The notes beneath the pieces were generated by a model. That model worked only from the letters and a program-made list of their open reading frames with translations, was not told where the DNA came from and made no database searches. 64,000 nucleotides of DNA, taken from positions 62,001 through 126,000 of the forward strand of contig NZ_CAJZAR010000043.1 in assembly GCF_914484835.1 (NCBI RefSeq). The letters run 5' to 3'. The position numbers and the translations under genes are program-made. This DNA comes from Paraburkholderia tropica (lineage in GTDB: Bacteria > Pseudomonadota > Gammaproteobacteria > Burkholderiales > Burkholderiaceae). Below, one piece after another: positions 59,293-64,000 of this stretch. Every line of letters starts with the position of its first letter. Position 1 is the stretch's first letter.

Positions 59293-61655
59293 GACGGCAT
59301 CCTCCCGTCGCTGCCCGGCATCACCTGATAGACGCTGAACGGCTTCATTCCGCGATCAATGAAGCGTGGATCGATCAGCCCCTGCGAGGCCTTGTAGAGC
59401 GCGTGCTCGTAAATGGTCTTGCCCGTCATGTCGGCCGACTCGAAGCCTGCTGTGCGCTCTTTACGCCACGCCTTCTCGGCGCCACGCCAGTCGCGCCGCA
59501 CGATGTGATCGAGAAACTCCGCAGTGGGCCGGTAGAGCTCCATTGCGAGCGTCTGTCCCTTCGTGCCCGCCGCAACCTTGCCGTCGCGCGTGAGGAGTCC
59601 CTTCTTGCGGCAGTGCTCACACCCGTCGTCGTTGCGGCACGCCATCTTCGACGTGTCGAGGCCGAATTTCGTGCGCAGCACTTCGAGCGCCTCCGCACTC
59701 ATGACCTCGGCGGCAGGTTTTTTGCAGCCGCACAGCATCGGAATGAGTTTCTGGTTGCCCACGGCGTTGATGAACTTGTCGGAGGCCACCTCGTCGGCGG
59801 CCAGCATGAGCCGGTCGCCCATCAGACGCATGAAGACCCCGATGATACTGTCGGCGTGGATCGTTGAACGCACGGGGTGCCCCGTGAGCGCGAGTTCGAC
59901 AACAAGACCGGCGATGGTTGAATCGAGAATTTCCGCGATCGTCAGATCGTCCGGGTCCATGCGCATGAGCGTGCGGATGATCGTCGCGACCTTACGGCGA
60001 AACTCCTCTTCGGTCTCGTCCAGACCACGCGGCACCGACTGGTCGGAGAGCCACGGCATCGGATATTCGGACGGCATGCTCACCGCGTACTGCTTTTTCA
60101 GTTCGCGGCCTTCAACCATGTACGAGAGCGCACGCAGCAGCGTGGTTTTGGCCGATCCCGTTTCGCCCGAAAGCAGCACGGCGCCACCGCTGACGTGGCC
60201 CAGCGATTCGACGATCGCCAGCTGGCTCGCCTCGAGCCCCATCGTGTCGGGCATCCGCACCGAGTAGTTGCGGAAGTTGCCGTCCAGAAGGCGCATCGCG
60301 ACGTCAAAGCCGCCCATCTGTGGTGCGCTCTGCCAGCGCAGGTTCAACGTTGCGGTCGCCAGCGCGATCGGAATCATGGCCGACTGCGCGGCGCTCGGCT
60401 GGAACGCGTTGCCGCTGTTCGTGTTGCTCTGCACCAGATCCTGGTAGACAGCGGAAAGCGCGCGCAGAATCGTCGCCTTCGGCATGCGCTCGTAGGTGTA
60501 GAGATCCCCGTCCACGCGAAAGCGCACCTCTGCGTCGGAAAGGTAGTCGCGCGACTCCCAGTGCACGTCGCTCGCGCCGTAGTTCTGCGCAGCGTCCATC
60601 ACGTCCAGGAACAGGGCAATCGCGCGCGAGCTTTCGGGCACGTGCTTCGAGAGCCGCATGCGCGCACGCTCATAGACGCCCGCGATGACGTCGGCGGTCG
60701 CCACCATCTCCTCGCGCACGGTGATATGCACGCGCTCCAGGTCCTTCAGGTAGGTCGCATACAGGGCGGTTTCGTGAAACTCGCGCGTGGCGATTACCAC
60801 CGCCATGCCAGCCTGCATGTCCACGGCCACGAACTCGCGTCGGGCTTCCACGGTGATACGCAGCGTTGCCTCGGGTGTGGAATCGCACAGCACGCGCTTG
60901 AAGTCCGCGAGCGCCTGCGCCGAACTCAGGCGCGGCATCCCGACCGGCGTGTACTCGATGTCAGAGACGGTCAGCGCGCGCGGCGGGCCCCCTTCGCCCT
61001 TACTGTCGCCCGCAGCTTTGCGCCCGGCAGCCGCCTCCTCGCGCAACTCGTCACGAGACCCTTTGCTCGCGTCGCTGAGCGTTTCGCCGAGCGACGCTTC
61101 GGCCGCGGCAGTGTCCACAGGCACGGCCGCTGCATCGGGCGCTTCGTCGCGCGCTTCGTCGACAATCTCATCACGCGCGCCCGCAACGGTGGCGTCGGCC
61201 TCGCCCTGCTCCGGCCTCTCATAGCGCGGCGCTTGCGCCGCGAACGACGCCGCCTGCGCTGCGTCGGCGAACATCGAGGCATCGGCCTCAACATTACCCG
61301 CCGCAGTGTTCCCGGTATGCGACCACCCCCGTCCGTCGACGGGTTCAGCGGGCTGCGTTGACGCTACGGGCTCCCCCTGCCGACGGTTCACGCTGTCAGC
61401 CGTCTCGTAGGCGTCGACGTCGGTAACGTCCGCATCGCGCAGGTAAGCACCGAGCGATCCGGCAGGCGCTCCGTGCCCGTTGCGCGTGGGATGCCCGGCA
61501 TGCGCTGGCCGCGTCGCACCGAGAACCGGCTCGACCGGAGCGGTGGCCGCAGTCGATTCCGACTCCTCCACGAAGCCACCGCGCCATGCACGCAGCCGCG
61601 CCATCATGCCGACCCGGGGTTTTTCGTTACCTTCCATATTTCCGAACAGCGACAT
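59289..61655 (-). CDS. pilQ: PilQ-type assembly ATPase (GspE/PilB family)
   Basis: 788 residues, longer than R64 PilQ because of an about 220-residue Ala/Glu/Asp-rich N-terminal region. Walker A LLSGETGSAKTTLLRAL near residue 495; Asp-box MRMDPDDLTIAEI, His box GHPVRSTIHAD. A Cys4-type site (CGCKK, CRNDDGCEHC) near 655-690 matches GspE zinc motifs. Powers pilin assembly. Its ATG overlaps the stop of pilP (TAATG). Confidence 0.92.
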   Translation of the reverse strand: MSLFGNMEGNEKPRVGMMARLRAWRGGFVEESESTAATAPVEPVLGATRPAHAGHPTRNGHGAPAGSLGAYLRDADVTDVDAYETADSVNRRQGEPVASTQPAEPVDGRGWSHTGNTAAGNVEADASMFADAAQAASFAAQAPRYERPEQGEADATVAGARDEIVDEARDEAPDAAAVPVDTAAAEASLGETLSDASKGSRDELREEAAAGRKAAGDSKGEGGPPRALTVSDIEYTPVGMPRLSSAQALADFKRVLCDSTPEATLRITVEARREFVAVDMQAGMAVVIATREFHETALYATYLKDLERVHITVREEMVATADVIAGVYERARMRLSKHVPESSRAIALFLDVMDAAQNYGASDVHWESRDYLSDAEVRFRVDGDLYTYERMPKATILRALSAVYQDLVQSNTNSGNAFQPSAAQSAMIPIALATATLNLRWQSAPQMGGFDVAMRLLDGNFRNYSVRMPDTMGLEASQLAIVESLGHVSGGAVLLSGETGSAKTTLLRALSYMVEGRELKKQYAVSMPSEYPMPWLSDQSVPRGLDETEEEFRRKVATIIRTLMRMDPDDLTIAEILDSTIAGLVVELALTGHPVRSTIHADSIIGVFMRLMGDRLMLAADEVASDKFINAVGNQKLIPMLCGCKKPAAEVMSAEALEVLRTKFGLDTSKMACRNDDGCEHCRKKGLLTRDGKVAAGTKGQTLAMELYRPTAEFLDHIVRRDWRGAEKAWRKERTAGFESADMTGKTIYEHALYKASQGLIDPRFIDRGMKPFSVYQVMPGSDGRMPS

Positions 61656-62515
61656 TACGGCCTCCCGAAGCTTGAAATCGGCTGAGCGATGTTTGCGCCA
61701 GGCGGCAATGGCGACGACAGATCGCCGAGTGCCGATCCGGCGACAAACGTCGAACCGGTGGACTCCTGTGCGCCGCCGCTCATCGGCACACTCCAGGTGT
61801 GTTTGCCCTGCGCAACGACAACCGACAGGCCATCGACGCGACGGGCGACCCAGCCGTTGAGCAGCTTCTCGCCCACGCGCGCCGGATAGACCGCCCCGTT
61901 GAACTGATAGAGAACGTGCTGGCCGAGCGCGTCGGAATAGGCGCCCACGAACGTCACCGGCGTCGTGCGTTCGCGCGGAACGAACGGCTGCACCACAGGC
62001 GCGGGAGCGGGTGCTGGCGAAGCGGGCACGGGCGTCTTCAACATCACGGCCCCGCCGCTCGCAGGCGTGTCGCCGTCTCCACGCAGCGCGCGCGTGAGTT
62101 TGCTGCGCGCGAGCTCGTCGATGTCGTGCAGCGTGAGGTGACTGTCGCCAGTCACGTCGGCCACCGTGGTCCCGGCAGCGCCAGCGCTCGCGGCCGGAGC
62201 GCTTGCGGCAATTGCGCGTGTGCGCGCCGCCTCGTCGGTCACGCGGGACGCCGGCACCGCCGTGGAAGCCGCAGGAGCAATCGTCGATGAGGCGACGACG
62301 GGATGCGATACCGGGTGCGATTCGGCGTGCCCCACTGGATGCGCGACAGGCGCAGCTCCCGTCGATGCAGGCATGGATGAAGGCGCGGGTGCGATGGCCG
62401 CCGCGAAAGATGGCGCTGTGGCGTTGGCGGCGTGGGCCGGGGGGGCAGCAGCGACACCGGCAAGCAGCGCGATGCCAAACGGCACGGCCAGGTGGCGTGA
62501 TTTAGTGGACGACAT
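61655..62515 (-). CDS. pilP: PilP-type pilus biogenesis protein
   Basis: 286 residues. Signal-like N-terminus (FGIALLAGVAAAPPAHA), a long Ala/Pro/Ser linker, and a small C-terminal domain (about 190-255: VTFVGAYSDALGQHVLYQFNG, ARVGEKLLNGWVARRV) as in R64 PilP. Likely links the inner-membrane complex to the secretin in the periplasm. ATG 62515 overlaps pilO. Confidence 0.82.
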   Translation of the reverse strand: MSSTKSRHLAVPFGIALLAGVAAAPPAHAANATAPSFAAAIAPAPSSMPASTGAAPVAHPVGHAESHPVSHPVVASSTIAPAASTAVPASRVTDEAARTRAIAASAPAASAGAAGTTVADVTGDSHLTLHDIDELARSKLTRALRGDGDTPASGGAVMLKTPVPASPAPAPAPVVQPFVPRERTTPVTFVGAYSDALGQHVLYQFNGAVYPARVGEKLLNGWVARRVDGLSVVVAQGKHTWSVPMSGGAQESTGSTFVAGSALGDLSSPLPPGANIAQPISSFGRP

Positions 62516-63818
62516 AGTATTTGCCCTTCGCAACGAAATGGATGCCGACCTTGCCCAGTTCCTCGGGCGCGGCGGTGTCGAGCTTTACGCTCAGGGACTC
62601 GAGGGTCATGTTCGGCGGCAGCGCAGCAAGCAGCGGCGATTGCCACCGGTAGCCGTCGATTTCCCACCGCCCCTCGCGCAGCAGCGCCCGACCACGCTCG
62701 TCGCGCGGCGGCGGCTCCGGGATCAGTGCACGGCTCGGTTCGAGCTTGACCTCGTAACCGAAGCTCTGGAGATTGAGCGGCTTGATGGACATGCGCTGTG
62801 GCGGCGTCTGCAGCATTTCGATCAGCCGCTGTTCGTCGGGCCACGCCTTCATGTCCGAGACGGACAGATTTGCAACGCGTGGTACTTCAGGTCCGCGCGC
62901 ATAAAGATGCAGTCCATCCGGCGCGAATGTGACCGGCTGCATTGCGGCCGGCGCACTGCGCGAGAAGTCCTCGAATGCACCGCCCGCGCGCTGGTACGTC
63001 ATCGAGCATGCCCCCGTCGACGGGCATTCGGCCTTCTCGAACTGCCAGCCCGAGCGGTTCGTGTCGATGTAGTCGAGCAGCGTGAGCGCGCCGGGCGCCA
63101 GTTGCGATGCGAGCGGCCTGTGGCCCGCGAACACCTGGCGCATGGCCTGCTCATAGCGCTGATCCCAGCTCGGCGCCGTGTTCACGACCGGCGGCGGGTT
63201 GAGCGCGCCCCACATCTGCTTTCCGGCGAAGCCCGCGATCGCCAGCGCGAGCAGCAGCACAACGGACGTCGGAATGCCGCCCGGCACGCGCTTGATGCGC
63301 CCCGCTTTCTTCTGCTGCAGCAGCTCGGCGGGACTGAACCGTTCATCGCCCGGTTCGAGCGCGTCGCCCGAGACCAGCACTGTCAGCCCCAGGGGCAGCC
63401 TTGCACACTGCAGCTCGATCTCTTCACGACGTTTCGCTGCGGCGGCGAGCGCGATCACTTCATCACGGCGCACCGCGCCACGCACGACGTGCACAAGATG
63501 TACCTGCGCGCCGTCCTGCATGAGCACGAGTACGGCGGGCTTCGCGCGCACGCGCTCGAGCATGGCAACGCGCGCGGCGCCCGAATAAAGCTTTGCGCCA
63601 CGCAGCTCGCCCTTCTCCCCGGGCGCGGAAACACCGGGCGCGCAGAAGCCGCCGATCAGCTCGGTGCCGACTGTCATTTCGACGTAGTGCGTCGCGGAGA
63701 AGTCGCCCGCGTAGCGTGCGCGGCTCTCCTTCGCCCCCTTCTCCGGATAGGCACTCCACTCAAGCCCGAACGCGAGGCGCGCGCGCTTGTCTCCGGGTAG
63801 CGGTTCAGTGATATGCAT
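62502..63818 (-). CDS. pilO: PilO-type pilus biogenesis protein
   Basis: 438 residues. A cytoplasmic domain (1-165), one membrane helix near 178-198 (IPTSVVLLLALAIAGFAG) and a periplasmic domain to the end, matching PilO of the thin pilus. ATG 63818 is used; a GTG at 63833 overlapping the pilN stop (GTGA) is an equally plausible coupled start. Confidence 0.85.
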   Translation of the reverse strand: MHITEPLPGDKRARLAFGLEWSAYPEKGAKESRARYAGDFSATHYVEMTVGTELIGGFCAPGVSAPGEKGELRGAKLYSGAARVAMLERVRAKPAVLVLMQDGAQVHLVHVVRGAVRRDEVIALAAAAKRREEIELQCARLPLGLTVLVSGDALEPGDERFSPAELLQQKKAGRIKRVPGGIPTSVVLLLALAIAGFAGKQMWGALNPPPVVNTAPSWDQRYEQAMRQVFAGHRPLASQLAPGALTLLDYIDTNRSGWQFEKAECPSTGACSMTYQRAGGAFEDFSRSAPAAMQPVTFAPDGLHLYARGPEVPRVANLSVSDMKAWPDEQRLIEMLQTPPQRMSIKPLNLQSFGYEVKLEPSRALIPEPPPRDERGRALLREGRWEIDGYRWQSPLLAALPPNMTLESLSVKLDTAAPEELGKVGIHFVAKGKYYVVH

Positions 63819-63829
63819 GCCGGTCGCGC

Positions 63830-64000
63830 TCACATCGAAGGCACAACGCTGGCCGTGAGCATCACGATCTGGAACGTGCGCGACTTGTTCCACGTCCCCG
63901 TGATACCAGCAAGGCCGCCGTTGGTCGTGCTGTCCGCCGTGTCCGTCACCGCGCCGTAGAGCACGACGGTCTGGCCATCCGAGAGCGAAATCGTCTGGTC
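63830..64000 (-). CDS. pilN: PilN-type secretin, C-terminal fragment
   Basis: Last 56 residues, truncated by the window edge: ISLSDGQTVVLYGAVTD and FQIVMLTASVVPSM. The 'DGQTVVL.G' then a final strand ending in 'TA.VV' is typical of secretin C-termini. PilN is the outer-membrane lipoprotein secretin of the thin pilus and precedes pilO in R64. Confidence 0.8.
   Translation of the reverse strand, partial: DQTISLSDGQTVVLYGAVTDTADSTTNGGLAGITGTWNKSRTFQIVMLTASVVPSM

Overview
The window looks like part of a large, GC-rich conjugative plasmid (or integrative conjugative element) from a Burkholderiales bacterium such as Burkholderia or Paraburkholderia. The evidence is gene content and codon character: a Trb/VirB-type transfer system with an SXT/TOL-type coupling protein, an R64-type thin pilus locus, a plasmid PRTRC cassette, an actin-like segregation protein, SSB, primase, and many small plasmid-type proteins of unknown function. 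There is no rRNA, tRNA, core metabolism, CRISPR array or recognisable IS element. No replication initiator and no VirB8/9/10 homologues are in the window, so the element extends beyond both edges.

Layout. 1-3.7 kb: the end of a minus-strand operon, a 645-bp structured intergenic region with a candidate RNA, then a plus-strand group (DUF1845/AcaB-like, membrane protein, bactofilin, secreted protein). 3.7-18.5 kb: a long minus-strand transfer block. In transcription order it runs TrbB, C, D, a VirB4-like mini-ORF, E, J, L, a TraI_2 (MobH-like) protein, TraD, small membrane proteins, a second AcaB-like protein, a UvrD-type helicase and small ORFs. 18.8-28.3 kb: a MoxR-DUF3150-VWA module and accessory genes, with a consensus LexA box between two divergent small transcription units. 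28.3-34.2 kb: the PRTRC cassette (ParB, E, C, F, B, A, ThiF), which amounts to a ubiquitin-like conjugation pathway: Ub-like, E2-like, E1-like and JAB proteins. 34.4-42.6 kb: a methylase-like protein, a DnaA-box region, DUF1173, Gp37/Gp68-like and Lar-like proteins and a tyrosine recombinase. 42.6-45.7 kb: an intergenic region with a repeat array leading into the actin-like PRTRC protein D and a small partner. 45.8-54.4 kb: primase, SSB, a NERD protein, a coiled-coil protein and a protein that reads as an FlhD-FlhC fusion, probably a master activator. 54.5-64 kb: a CAP-domain lipoprotein, then the thin-pilus operon (pilN to pilV) on the minus strand.

Three dispersed sequence families tie the element together. 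(1) Eight copies of a 20-21-nt element, all on the minus strand: a 4-5 bp hairpin whose stem covaries, followed by ATCGACC or ATCGAAA. Each precedes hairpin-rich leaders or stand-alone terminated transcripts. (2) Four copies of a two-part repeat, all in the same orientation: a 20-bp palindrome centred on GGCGCC, then a second hairpin. Each lies about 130-160 bp from a start codon. (3) Six plus-strand promoters of form CTTGACTT with exactly 15 bp between TTGACT and a TAnnCT-like hexamer. Together with the FlhDC-like protein these suggest plasmid-wide regulation. The links between regulators and sites are inference.
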